From contig CALDTV010000001.1 in assembly GCA_937923625.1 (NCBI GenBank), positions 36,330-100,329 on the forward strand: a stretch of 64,000 nt of DNA, read 5' to 3'. The position numbers were made by a program, and so were the translations under genes. Positions 52,419 through 63,100 of this stretch are shown here, piece after piece (position 1 is the first letter of the stretch; each line of letters starts with the position of its first letter). Origin of the DNA: an uncultured Alphaproteobacteria bacterium (lineage in GTDB: Bacteria > Pseudomonadota > Alphaproteobacteria > Micavibrionales > Micavibrionaceae). The notes beneath the pieces were generated by a model. That model saw only the letters and a program-made list of their open reading frames with translations, was not told where the DNA came from and made no database searches.

Positions 52419-53825
52419 ATGTCTAAATTTTCAAAATCACTTCTGGCCACAACGGCTATTTTACTGGTAACAGTATCCCCCGTTTTGGCGGATGCAAAAG
52501 ACGATAAAATCGCCGCTATGGAAGCGCAAATGCGCATTATGATGCAAGAAATTAACACCATGAAGGCAGAGCGCGCGGCGGAAAAAGCTGATGTGGCCGC
52601 GCAACAAGCAAGCGTAACAAGAAAAATTGAAGCGATTGAAGTAAAAGCAGATCAAGCCGCGTCAAATATGGCGGCGAATATTGCCCCTGCCGCGGGTGGT
52701 GCGTCAAATGATGTGAAAATTTCGATGAAGGGCGGTGCGCCTAAATTTCAAAAAGGGGATTTTTCATTTCAGCCAATGGGACGTATTCACCTTGATGCGG
52801 GAAGCATTGATGATGACGTTGTTGACCACCCTAATGGTGCAGAATTTCGTCGTGCGCGGTTGGGTATGAAAGGAAAAGTTGCCAAAGATTTTGGTTATAA
52901 GGCTGAAATAGATTTTGCCAATGAGGGTGTGGCGCTGAAAGGTGTTTATATGAATTACACAGGTATCGAAGATACTGAAATTCGTGTGGGACATTTCAAG
53001 CCAGGCTATTCATTAGAAGATATGACAAGCTCGAATGATATTACATTCATCGAACGCTCTGCTGCAACTGAGCCATTTTCGACGTCGGAACAAATTGGGG
53101 CAGGGGTGCTGAACCACGGGAAGAATTACCATGTTGCTCTTGGTGTGTTTAACGATGATGCAGGTAGACAAAGCAACGATGATGAGCAATTCTCTGTAGC
53201 TGGACGCTTGGCAGGGACGCCTTATAAGGATGGTAAAAATCTTGTCCATTTGGGCGCGTCTGCGAGTTATCGTAAGCCAGACCAAGCCAATGACCGCTTT
53301 GATTATGACTCACGCGGTGAAAATCGTTTGCAAACGTCTGATTCTGTTTCTGCTGTGATTAATGATGGTGAAAACTCTACGGTTGTCGGTCTTGAGGCCG
53401 CTGCCGTTGCGGGGCCATTTTCTATCCAAGGGGAATATGTGATGGCCGATGTTGAAAATGAAGCGGGTAATGATCCCCGCTTTAATGGGGCGTCCGCGCA
53501 AATCGCTTATACTCTAACGGGAGAGAGCCGCCCGTACAAAATTTCCAAAGGCGCGTTTGGTGGCATTAAGCCCGCTAAGCCATTCGATCCCGCCAATGGC
53601 GGCTGGGGCGCGCTTGAGCTTGCGGCACGCTATTCGCATCTGGATTTAAATGATGGCGGCATTAATGGCGGCGAGATGAATAATGTTACCCTTGGGGCAA
53701 ACTGGTATCTCAACAATAATATGCGCCTGATGAGCAACGTAATTTTTGTTGATACGGATGAAAACGCCGTCACGCCAAATGATGATCCAACGATCTTTAT
53801 CACACGCTCGCAAGTGAAGTTTTAA
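52419..53825 (+). CDS. Porin_O_P family outer-membrane porin
   Basis: A 468-aa exported protein. The Sec signal peptide (MSKFSKSLLATTAILLVTVS, cleavage after LADA or near) is followed by a coiled-coil segment of about 60 residues (MEAQMRIMMQEINTMK...), then a beta-barrel of the phosphate-selective porin O/P type. That barrel shows GRIHLDAGSIDDD, FRRARLGMKGKV, YKAEIDFAN and IRVGHFKPGYSLED, and ends ITRSQVKF with the C-terminal Phe. Despite the family name the Fur box suggests iron limitation rather than phosphate as its signal. The terminator at 53828-53856 follows. Confidence 0.9.
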   Translation: MSKFSKSLLATTAILLVTVSPVLADAKDDKIAAMEAQMRIMMQEINTMKAERAAEKADVAAQQASVTRKIEAIEVKADQAASNMAANIAPAAGGASNDVKISMKGGAPKFQKGDFSFQPMGRIHLDAGSIDDDVVDHPNGAEFRRARLGMKGKVAKDFGYKAEIDFANEGVALKGVYMNYTGIEDTEIRVGHFKPGYSLEDMTSSNDITFIERSAATEPFSTSEQIGAGVLNHGKNYHVALGVFNDDAGRQSNDDEQFSVAGRLAGTPYKDGKNLVHLGASASYRKPDQANDRFDYDSRGENRLQTSDSVSAVINDGENSTVVGLEAAAVAGPFSIQGEYVMADVENEAGNDPRFNGASAQIAYTLTGESRPYKISKGAFGGIKPAKPFDPANGGWGALELAARYSHLDLNDGGINGGEMNNVTLGANWYLNNNMRLMSNVIFVDTDENAVTPNDDPTIFITRSQVKF

Positions 53826-53827
53826 AA

Positions 53828-53856
53828 AAAAAGCCTCGCGTTTTGCGGGGCTTTTT
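53828..53856 (+). terminator. bidirectional intrinsic terminator between porin and dps
   Basis: Stem AAAAAGCCTCGC (53828-53839) / GCGGGGCTTTTT (53845-53856) with a 5-base loop, with T-rich tracts on both strands. It serves the convergent porin and dps genes. Confidence 0.85.
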
Positions 53857-53873
53857 CAATATACGTAGATATT

Positions 53874-54365
53874 TTATTTTTGGATGTTAGCGCCTATGAA
53901 CCAGCTGTCTTTGTCAATTTGACGGCTGATGCCTGTGAAGAGGTCAGCGGTGTTTTCGTCGCCTGCATCACCTGCTTCTGCTATGGCTTTGCGTATGTTC
54001 TTCCCAACCGCTGCGAAGCGCGTAACTAAATGATTGATATGGTCGTCTACATTATTGATGTCTGTCGGATATTTTTCCATAGAGTTACTACTGTTCACAG
54101 CCTCGATGGTGCCCATGGCTTGGCCGCCGATGATCATGATACGTTCTGCCATTTCATCACTGCTCTCACGAAGCCTATCTGCAACATCATCAAGCAGTTC
54201 GTGTACGCCGATGAAGCCCGCTCCTTTAAGTGTCCAGTGTGCTTGCTTGACAGCGAGCGTTAGTGCAGTGGTATCAGCTAGATTTTTGTTCAGGAGTTCT
54301 ATCATCGACTTTCGAGTGTTATCTTCTAAGCCGTCAATAAATCTTGTATCATTTAATATTGTCAT
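53874..54365 (-). CDS. dps: Dps-family ferritin-like protein
   Basis: A 163-aa member of the Dps ferritin superfamily, which oxidises iron with peroxide, stores it in 12-mer shells and protects DNA. The inter-subunit ferroxidase motif is clear: H in KQAHWTLKG, D in LLDDVADRL and E in SSDEMAERI. No Lys-rich DNA-binding tail is seen, so DNA protection may be indirect. With bfr, bfd and the Fur-box porin it makes a loose iron neighbourhood. Confidence 0.92.
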   Translation of the reverse strand: MTILNDTRFIDGLEDNTRKSMIELLNKNLADTTALTLAVKQAHWTLKGAGFIGVHELLDDVADRLRESSDEMAERIMIIGGQAMGTIEAVNSSNSMEKYPTDINNVDDHINHLVTRFAAVGKNIRKAIAEAGDAGDENTADLFTGISRQIDKDSWFIGANIQK

Positions 54366-54442
54366 TATATTTCCTTTTCTTTACGCCGTACGAACGCAAC
54401 AATGCACAAAAAGTTCAAATATTTTATGATAGAATTAAAGTT

Positions 54443-55207
54443 TTAAGCGATGATCGGGTTGTCTTCGCCAAGAGATTTCACGAGTTCCGCTACGTCATTC
54501 ACGGCTTTTTCCAAGCTATCTTCATTAATGCCGCGCATCACAAGGCTCGTGCCGAATTTTCCATTTTGATATTTAGGATATGACCCAATGGAGACATCAT
54601 CATAGTTATTCTGAACGACGGCTAATCCGTCGGCGATAATACTCTCAGGCAGATCAGCCGTCACACTACGTGATATGACAGACTTACCGCCTTTTAAGGT
54701 TGGGGCAACAGCGTCAAACATGCTTTGCATGATGCGGGGGACGCCTGCCATGATGAAGACATTGCCAATTTTGATCCCTGGTGCGCCGCTAACGGGGTTG
54801 TCAATTAATTCACCACCTTTGGGAATATAAGCCATTTTTTTGCGGCTTTCGGTAATTTCACTTTCGTCTTTATAATAAGCGAGTAATTCCGCATAGGCAT
54901 CATCGCGCAGTTCTAATTCCACACCGAACGCGGCGGCAATGCTCTCTGCTGTGATGTCATCGTGGGTAGGGCCAATGCCGCCCGTGGTAAACACATAGTC
55001 ATGGCCGCCATTTTCTGTGTCGCGCATTTCATTAACGGTATCAATTATCTTTTGGCGGTCATCAGGTATCACGCGCACTTCCATTAGGCGCACGCCAATT
55101 TTATTAAGATTTTCCGCAATATAGGCGGTATTTTTGTCCTGCGTGCGGCCTGATAAAATCTCATCGCCAATAATAATAAGCGCCGCTGTAAAAACCTTGT
55201 CTGTCAT
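54443..55207 (-). CDS. CinA-like molybdopterin-binding domain protein
   Basis: A 254-aa protein with the MoaB/MogA-like (MoCF_biosynth) fold of the CinA N-terminal domain. The start AALIIIGDEILSGRTQDKN and the glycine-rich TTGGIGPTHDDITAESIA are diagnostic. No C-terminal nicotinamide-mononucleotide amidase domain is present, so it is the short form. Long CinA proteins act in pyridine nucleotide salvage; the short form's substrate is uncertain (possible NMN or ADP-ribose pyrophosphatase-like activity). It is divergent from map with 60 bp between starts. Confidence 0.88.
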   Translation of the reverse strand: MTDKVFTAALIIIGDEILSGRTQDKNTAYIAENLNKIGVRLMEVRVIPDDRQKIIDTVNEMRDTENGGHDYVFTTGGIGPTHDDITAESIAAAFGVELELRDDAYAELLAYYKDESEITESRKKMAYIPKGGELIDNPVSGAPGIKIGNVFIMAGVPRIMQSMFDAVAPTLKGGKSVISRSVTADLPESIIADGLAVVQNNYDDVSIGSYPKYQNGKFGTSLVMRGINEDSLEKAVNDVAELVKSLGEDNPIIA

Positions 55208-55267
55208 CTTGCTCTTCTTTTATTAAAGCCTCTTGAAATGTGATGCCTTATATATAAACTGCCTCAC

Positions 55268-56080
55268 ATGATGACACAACCCAGCAAATATAACGCCAGC
55301 GGCATTGAGCTACACACTGAATCTGACTTTGAGGGTATGCGCGCCGCAGGGAAGTTAGCAGCGGAAACGCTTGATATGATTACGCCGCATATTGTGCCCG
55401 GCGTAACAACAGAAACGCTGGATGAGCTTTGTAATAAATTTATCACTAAACACGGCGCGATCCCTGCGCCGTTAAATTACAAAGGTTTTCCAAAATCTAT
55501 CTGCACTTCAATTAATCATGTGGTGTGCCATGGGATACCTGAGGATAAATCACTTCAGGAAGGTGACATATTAAATATTGACGTAACCGTTATTTTAAAT
55601 GGTTGGCACGGTGACACCTCTCGTATGTTTTTTGTTGGCGATAAAATTTCTGTTAAAGCACGAAGACTTTGCGATGTGACCTATGATTGTTTAATGGTTG
55701 GCATTGAAGCGGTGAAACCCGGTGCAACATTGGGTGATGTTGGATTTGCTGTCCAAGAATTAGCGCACAAAAACCGTTTTTCCGTTGTGCGTGATTTTTG
55801 CGGTCATGGCTTAGGACGTACCTTCCACGCACCGCCCAGCGTTGTCCATTTTGGGGAGCCGTCTACGGGTGAGGTTTTAGAGCCCGGTATGTTTTTCACG
55901 ATTGAACCAATGATTAACACGGGGAAATATCACACCAAAATTCTAGCGGATGGCTGGACAGCCGTTACCCGTGACCGTGGCTTAAGCGCACAATATGAGC
56001 ATAGCTTGGCTGTGACCGAGACAGGTTTTGAAATCTTCACAAATTCCCCTGCGGGTTTTACGCGGCCTCCTTATGGCTGA
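55268..56080 (+). CDS. map: methionine aminopeptidase, type I
   Basis: Removes the initiator methionine from nascent proteins. 270 aa. Metal ligands are in DVTVILNGWHGDTSRMF (two Asp), GHGLGRTFH (His), FTIEPM (Glu) and YEHSLAVTE (Glu), with the substrate-binding ICTSINHVVCHGIP also present. No SH3-like N-terminal extension. Start alternatives are ATG 55268 and 55271. Its last bases overlap the radC start (56073), so the two are coupled. Confidence 0.95.
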   Translation: MMTQPSKYNASGIELHTESDFEGMRAAGKLAAETLDMITPHIVPGVTTETLDELCNKFITKHGAIPAPLNYKGFPKSICTSINHVVCHGIPEDKSLQEGDILNIDVTVILNGWHGDTSRMFFVGDKISVKARRLCDVTYDCLMVGIEAVKPGATLGDVGFAVQELAHKNRFSVVRDFCGHGLGRTFHAPPSVVHFGEPSTGEVLEPGMFFTIEPMINTGKYHTKILADGWTAVTRDRGLSAQYEHSLAVTETGFEIFTNSPAGFTRPPYG

Positions 56081-56765
56081 GCCGCAAAAAAAAGAAAAGC
56101 CGCATTATTTAGGCCATCGGGATCGCTTGCGAGAACGGTTTTTAAATGCGCCTGAATCATTGCCAGATTATGAGCTGTTGGAGCTTATTTTGTTCATGGC
56201 GATACCGCGCAAAGATGTTAAGCCGATTGCTAAAATGTTGATTGATCGTTTTAAGAATATGAACGGGATCTTGAATGCTTCACTAAATGATTTGCAATCG
56301 GTGAATGGCATTAGTCACAATACTGCTGTTGCTATCCGTGCCATTCGCATGGCTGGGCTGAAACTGCTTCAACAAGATATGATGGAACGACCTGTTTTAA
56401 GCAGTTGGCAGCGTTTAATTGACTATGTTTCCGCCGCCATGGCCAATGAGAATAAAGAACATTTTCGGTTGTTATTCCTCAACAAGAAAAATGAAATTAT
56501 TGCTGATGAAGTCCAACAATCTGGCACTGTTGATCACACGCCAGCTTACCCACGGGAAATTATGAAGCGCGCATTAGAGCTTGGCGCAACAGCCATTATC
56601 CTTGTCCATAATCACCCCAGCGGTGACCCTTCGCCCAGTGATGCCGATGTTCAAATGACAAAAGCAATTCAAGCCGCCGCGAAACCATTTGACATTGTAA
56701 TTCACGATCATTTAATCGTCTCACGAAATGGAACGACGAGTTTCAAAACGTTAGGGTTAATCTAA
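56073..56765 (+). CDS. radC: RadC family JAMM/MPN protein
   Basis: The start at 56073 (MAEPQKKEKP) overlaps the end of map by 8 bp and gives 230 aa. An earlier in-frame ATG (56028) would add 15 residues and overlap more. It has an N-terminal UPF0758 helical part (ELLELILFMAIPRKDVKP), a helix-hairpin-helix-like segment, and the JAMM domain with H179, H181 and D192 in LVHNHPSGDPSPSDAD. RadC was named for DNA repair, but its role is unsettled. A ctaacgct/agcgttag inverted repeat (56762-56811) follows. Confidence 0.93.
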   Translation: MAEPQKKEKPHYLGHRDRLRERFLNAPESLPDYELLELILFMAIPRKDVKPIAKMLIDRFKNMNGILNASLNDLQSVNGISHNTAVAIRAIRMAGLKLLQQDMMERPVLSSWQRLIDYVSAAMANENKEHFRLLFLNKKNEIIADEVQQSGTVDHTPAYPREIMKRALELGATAIILVHNHPSGDPSPSDADVQMTKAIQAAAKPFDIVIHDHLIVSRNGTTSFKTLGLI

Positions 56766-56875
56766 CGCTGAGAAAAACAGGCGCTTTAATCGAAAATTGT
56801 GCGAGCGTTAGAGAAGATCCTTCTTTTTAATCATGCTTTTCGTGCCAACGATAAAAAAAGTTAAAATATGGGTAA

Positions 56876-57094
56876 CACCTTTTACCCAAAACATCTGCAA
56901 ATTTTGTTGCTGATCCAGAAGAGCTTTTTATATCGCGTGGATTTGAAGCGCAGAAGCACCAAGTTAATCTTGGGGCAGCTGTGGACGCAAAAATATCGAA
57001 AAAAGTCGAATTATATTCAGGATATGATTTTGAATATAAAGAAGAATATAATGATCACGCCGTATATGGCGGTGTGACTTATAGCTTCAATTAA
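56876..57094 (+). pseudogene. remnant of an outer-membrane beta-barrel C-terminus
   Basis: A 72-residue open frame without a start codon encodes FEAQKHQVNLGAAVDAKISK, then VELYSGYDFEYKEEYNDH, and ends AVYGGVTYSFN. The alternating pattern, GYD..Y turn and terminal aromatic strand resemble the last strands of an autotransporter barrel. The 5' part is missing (a TAA precedes at 56873-56875), and no coding continuation is visible toward radC. It looks like a truncated relic, converging with the giant repeat gene. A different frame (56868-57077) is less protein-like. Confidence 0.55.
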
Positions 57095-57119
57095 ATTTCA
57101 ACTTTATCTACAAATTGAA

Positions 57120-60100
57120 TTAAGTCTGCTTATCTTTATCGAAAGCTTTCATGAGTTTTGTGTTTTTACTTTGATAATAAAGCGCGGCTTCATCTAATTG
57201 TCTATGAAGATATTGTCTTGCTTCGTTGTTGCTTCTGCCAATAATTCCGTCACCTTCTTCAGCTTCGTCTGTGTCCGTGTTTTCATTCAGGCTAACGAGC
57301 GCTTTATAAATTGCGTTGGTGTCGTAAACTGTGACGCTTTCATCTGCTTTATTATTGCTATCATCGTCAAGGCTTTCTGCCCCTTGCATATCGAAAAGAA
57401 TAACATCTAGACCAAAAATTTCAGCAAGCTGTTCGATGCTTACTTCTGCGTCAGTCTCCTCACGAATATCTGATGATAGCTCTTGTAAACGAACAATGAT
57501 GTTTCTCTTGATGATTTCTTCAACGCCATTATTACCATAGAAAACATCTTTCATCGGATTGTCTGATGATGATAATGATGAGTCGATTAAGCCTTCACCG
57601 CCATAACGGAAGAGAGAGCCATTACGAATTTCATCCATGAAGTTACGAATGTAAAATTCTAACGCTGGTCTACCTGTGTCAAGATCGTTACTTCCTCCGC
57701 CGATGGTTGTCCTATTCGTATCAAATGCATCCGTTGGGTCAGTCTGTGGAATATTAATGAGCTCTGGTTCTAAAGTGATCGTGAATGTTTCATCATAGGT
57801 CAGCGCTCCGTCACTCACACGAAGTGTAACGCTGTAACTGCTTGGGTCTGTACCAAATATTTGTGCGCCATTTGTGGTAAGAATATTACCGTTGGTAATA
57901 GAGAAAATGGGGTCGGCAGAAACAATTGTATAAATAAGGTTGCTGCTATCAACATCTGCGCCACTAATGATACCAACGTTCCACGTGTCTATGCCTTCTG
58001 GGAAGAATGTGTTGCTTAAGTCTATGTCATCTGGCGCATCATTGACGGGGGTGACATCCAAATGCATCGTGTAAGCAGTTGAAAGATCAACGCCTGTACC
58101 GATTGTGCCACCATCATCCTGTACTTGGAAAGTAAAGGTGCCGTAATCTGTTCCGTTACCATTTAAATCTGGTGTGAATGTCAGGTTTGGAATATCTGCT
58201 ACATTTATAAATTGACCCGCTGATACAGGAACACCAGATAATGTTAACACACCATTTACAGGTAGCGTTGTGATACGAACCGCTTGTAGGTTGTTGGCTA
58301 TCGTGTCGTTAGGGTCGCTAAAGTTAAAGTCCGTGGCGCTGAACGTGTAGCTGTTATCTTCATCAAATGTGATGGTGTTGTCTGCTGCCAGTGGTGCATC
58401 GTTGGCGGGTACAACTGTAATTGCAAAGTTTGCGCTACCGATATTTGTGGTTGCATCGCTTAGGTCAAAATCAAAATCATCACTAATAGTTTCACTGCCA
58501 TCATGGGTGTAAACAACAAGACCTGCAGCCAAATCAGCTTGGGTGAAGCTAGTGATAGCAATGCCAGGGTTGGATGAAAGCTCAAGCTGGCCATTTGTTG
58601 GGGCATTTGTGATGGTGTAAAGAATATCCTGATCAAGGGTGTCAACATCACTGCTGGAAAGATCTGCTGTCGTGATCGCGAGTGTGTCACCTTCGAAAAT
58701 TGTGATACCGTTATTTACATCCAAGATAGGGGCATCATCAACAGCGGTAATATCAAATGTGATTCTGTTGGCTGTTTGATCCGTATCTTCGCCGCCACCT
58801 GCTGTGCCGTCATCATCACGGACTTGGAAGGTGAAGTCTGTATAGTTTGCACCAAAATCATTTAAGTCTGGTGTGAAACTTAAGTTTGGAATATCAGCCA
58901 CGGCAATTTCTTGCCCCAGTGTGACCGCAACACCAGAAAGCTCTAGCACACCATTCGCGGGCAGGGAGCTAATGATTACACCTGCAAGGCTGTTTGCTGG
59001 CATATCGTTGATGTCTGTGAAGCCAAAGTCACCGACACTGAAATTGTAAGGCGTGTCTTCTAATGTGGTTAAGCTATTATCTGTTCCTTGCGGTGCATCG
59101 TTTACGGATGTGACATCAATTGTCATTGTGTTTGGCGTACTATCTAAATCAATACCACCATTCGCAATGCCGCCATCATCACGGACTTGGAAGGTGAAAT
59201 CAGCATATCCTGCACCATTTTCATTCGTCGCAGGGGAGAATGTAAGGTTAGGAATATCCAAGGCTGAAATTTCTTGCCCTACTGTCACGGCAACACCAGA
59301 AAGTGTTAGAATGCCATCGGCTGGAAGTGTGTTAATGATAACAGAAGATAGATTATTCGCTGGCACATCACTTGTATCTGTTAGGCCGAAATCTGTTAAG
59401 TTAAATGTGTAATCTGTATCTTCGAGCGTTGTCACAGTTGTGTCTGTTGCATCAGGTGCGTCATTAACAGGGGTAACATCAATTGTGACTGTATTTGACG
59501 TTTGGTCGGTATCAATACCCGCATTGGCAACGCCGCCATCATCTTGTACTTGGAAGGTAAAGTTATCAGAGGCTAAACCATTTGTGTTAAGGTCAGGCAG
59601 ATAAACCAAATTTGGGATATCGGTCACAGCAATCACTTGCCCTGTTGTTACGGCAACACCAGATAATTCAAACGTTCCATTTGTGGGGATGGTTGTAATA
59701 ACAATATTATCAAAGTTATTGGCAGGGACATCATCTGTATCGCTAAAGCCAAAGTCTGAAGCGGTAAATGTTAGGGCTGTATCTTCTAATGTTGTCAGCG
59801 TAATATCTGCACCAGATGGCGCATCGTTCACCGATGTGACATCAATAGTCATGATGTTTGGTGTACTGTCTAAATCTACACCACCATTTGCCGTGCCACC
59901 ATCGTCGCGTACTTGGAAGGTGAAATCGCTATAAGCTGCGCCATTTTCATTTGTCGCAGGGGAGAATGTAAGATTAGGAATATCCAAGGCTGAAATTTCT
60001 TGCCCTGCTGTTACGGCAACACCAGAAAGGTTTAAGATACCATCGGTCGGAAGTGTGTTGATGATAACAGAAGCTAAATTATTCGCCGGTGCGTCATTCA

Positions 60101-63100
60101 CATCGGTTAATCCAAAGTCCGCTGGTGCAAATGTATAATCAGTATCCTCTAATGTTGTGACAACATTGTCTGTACCATCAGGTGCATCATTCACGGATGT
60201 GACATCAATGGTCATTTGATTTGGTGTTTGGTCTGTATCAATACCACCATTGGCAATGCCATCATCATCTTGAACTTGGAAAGTAAAGCCATCAGATGCG
60301 GCGCCATTGATATTTAAGGCTGGCAAGTAAGTAAGGTTCGGGATATCTGCGACGGCAATCACTTGCCCTGCTGTTACGGCAACACCAAATAATTCAAACG
60401 TTCCATTTACAGGGATAGTCGTAATGATAATATTATCAAAGTTATTGGCTGGATTATCATCAACATCGCTAAAGCCAAAGTCAGCAGCGGTGAAGTTAAG
60501 CGTTGTATCTTCAAGTGTTGTGACGGTGTTGTCTGTTCCTGCTGGGGCATCATTCACGGATGTCACATCAATTGTGACCGTATTGGCAACTTGATCTGTA
60601 TCAATACCGCCATTGGTAATACCGCCATCGTCTTTTACCTGGAAGGTAAAGTTAGTGTAGCCAGTACCATTGTCATTTAAGGCAGGTGTGAAAACTAAAT
60701 TTGGAATATCTGTCACCGCAATCTCTTGCCCTGTTGTTACCGCCACGCCAGAAAGCTCAAGAACGCCATTGCTCGGAAGGGTAGAGATAATGACGGATTG
60801 TAAATTATCTGTAGGGCTATCACTAACGTCCGTAAAACCAAAATTTGCCGCATCAAAAGTTAAAGGCGTATCTTCAAGCGTGGTTAATGTAATGTCGGCA
60901 CCGTCAGGGGCATCATTTACTTCGGTAACATCAATGGTCATGGTGTTTGCAACAGGGTCTAAATCTACACCGCCATTTGCCGTGCCACCATCGTCGCGCA
61001 CTTGGAAGGTGAAGTCACTATAAGCTGCGCCATATTCGTTTGTTGCACCTGTAAATGTCAGGTTAGGGATATCTGCCAAGGCAATCTCTTGTCCTGCTGT
61101 CACCGCCACACCAGAAAGTTCAAGTATGCCATCACTTGGGAGTGTTGTAATAATAACAGACTGCAAATTATTCGCTGGAACGTCATCAACATCCGTAAAG
61201 CCAAAATCTGCGGCATTAAACGTAAGCGGTACATCTTCTAAGGCGGTAACTGTATTATCTGTTCCGTCTGGTGCTTCGTTAACAGGGGTAATATCAATTG
61301 TAAGCGTATTTGGGGCTTGGTCTGTATCAATACCGCCATTCGCAATGCCACCATCATCTTTCACTTGGAAGGTAAAGCCATCCGCCGCCAAGCCAGAGTC
61401 ATTTAAGGCTGGCACGTAAAATAAGTTTGGTAAGTCAGTGACAAGAATTTCTTGTCCTGCTGTTACCGTCACACCTGAAAGTTCAAGAACACCTGATGTT
61501 GGAATTGTTGTGATAATAACTGCCTCGAAATTATCATTAGGCGTATCGATAACATCAGAAAAGCCAAAGTCTGTTGCATTAAATCCTAATGGTGTGTCTT
61601 CTAATGTTGTGAGGGTGTTGTCTGTGCCATCTGGTGCATCATTTACCGCTGTCACATCAATCGTCATGGTGTTCGCAACAGGATCTAGGTTGACGCCGCC
61701 ATCTGCTGTACCACCATCATCGCGCACTTCAAATGTGAAGTCGCTATAAGAGGCGCCGAATTCATTCGCCGCTGGTGTAAATGTAAGGTTAGGAATATTA
61801 CTTGCCGAAATTTCTTGCCCCGCTGTAACGGCTATTCCTGATATTTCTAATATACCATTAGCAGGAAGAGTTCTAATGATAACCGATTGAAAATTATTCG
61901 CTGGGCTATCACTTGCATCAGTCAAGCCAAAATCTGCTATCGTGAAGTTTAATGGTGTGTCTTCCAATGTTGTGACAGTGTTGTCGGTTCCATCTGGTGC
62001 ATCATTTACACTTGTAACGTCAATAGTAATTCTATTGGCTGTTGGATCAGTATCAATACCACCATTCGCCGTGCCACCATCATCTTTAACTTGGAAAGTG
62101 AAATCAGCATATCCCGCGCCATTATCATTTAAAGCAGGTGTGAAAACTAAATTTGCAATATCTGCGACAGCAATTTCTTGCCCTGTAGTCACCGCCACAC
62201 CAGAAAGTGTTAATGCACCATTTGCGGGAAGTGTACTGATAATTACAGCATCAAAATTATTGGCTGGTGTATCGTCTGCATCACTGTAACCAAAATCAGA
62301 GGCATTAAATGTGAACGGTGTGTCCTCTAAAGTCGTTACGGTATTATCTGTGCCATCTGGGGCGTCATTCACTGAAATAACATCAAAGGTGATGGTGTTT
62401 GGCGTCTGGTCAATTTCTATACCACCATTGGCTGTGCCGCCATCATCTTTAACTTGGAAGGTGAAATTTGTATAGCCTGTACCATTTTCGTTTGCTGTCG
62501 GCGTAAAGCTTAGATTTGGAATATCTGCCGCCAAAATCTCTTGCCCTGCCGTCACGGCAACACCCGAAAGCTCTAAAATACCATCTGCTGGTAATGTTGT
62601 GATAATGACAGATTCTAGAACATTAACTGGAATATCATTTGGGTCACTAAAACCAAAATCAGACTCGGTGAAGTTATAAGCTGTATCCTCTAAGGTGCTT
62701 AACGTATTATCTGCGCCAAATGGCTCACTATTCACAGGGATAACATCAAACGTGATTGTATTTGGTGTGCTATCTAAGTCTACGCCACCGTTGGCTGTGC
62801 CATCATCATCGCGCACTTGAAAATCAAAACTATCATAAGCATTACCGTTTAAATTCAACGCTGGCGTGAATGTTAAATTAGGGATATCTGTGGCTAAAAT
62901 TTCTTGTCCTGCTGTGATCGCCACGCCCGATAATTCTAAGGCACCTGATGTTGGAATAGCGGTAATGATAACGCTGTTAAAGTTATTTGCTGGCGTATCG
63001 TTTACATCCGTTAAACCAAAATCTGCTTCTGCAAATGTGAATGTTGCATTTTCAAACATGGTAACGGTGTTGTCTGTGCCATCTGGTGCATCATTGACCG

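Noticed and set aside
56868..57077. 69-codon plus-strand frame starting MGNTFYPKHLQ
   Set aside because: It is Leu/Ile/Lys-biased and lacks a ribosome site; the neighbouring frame encodes a sensible barrel-like end.
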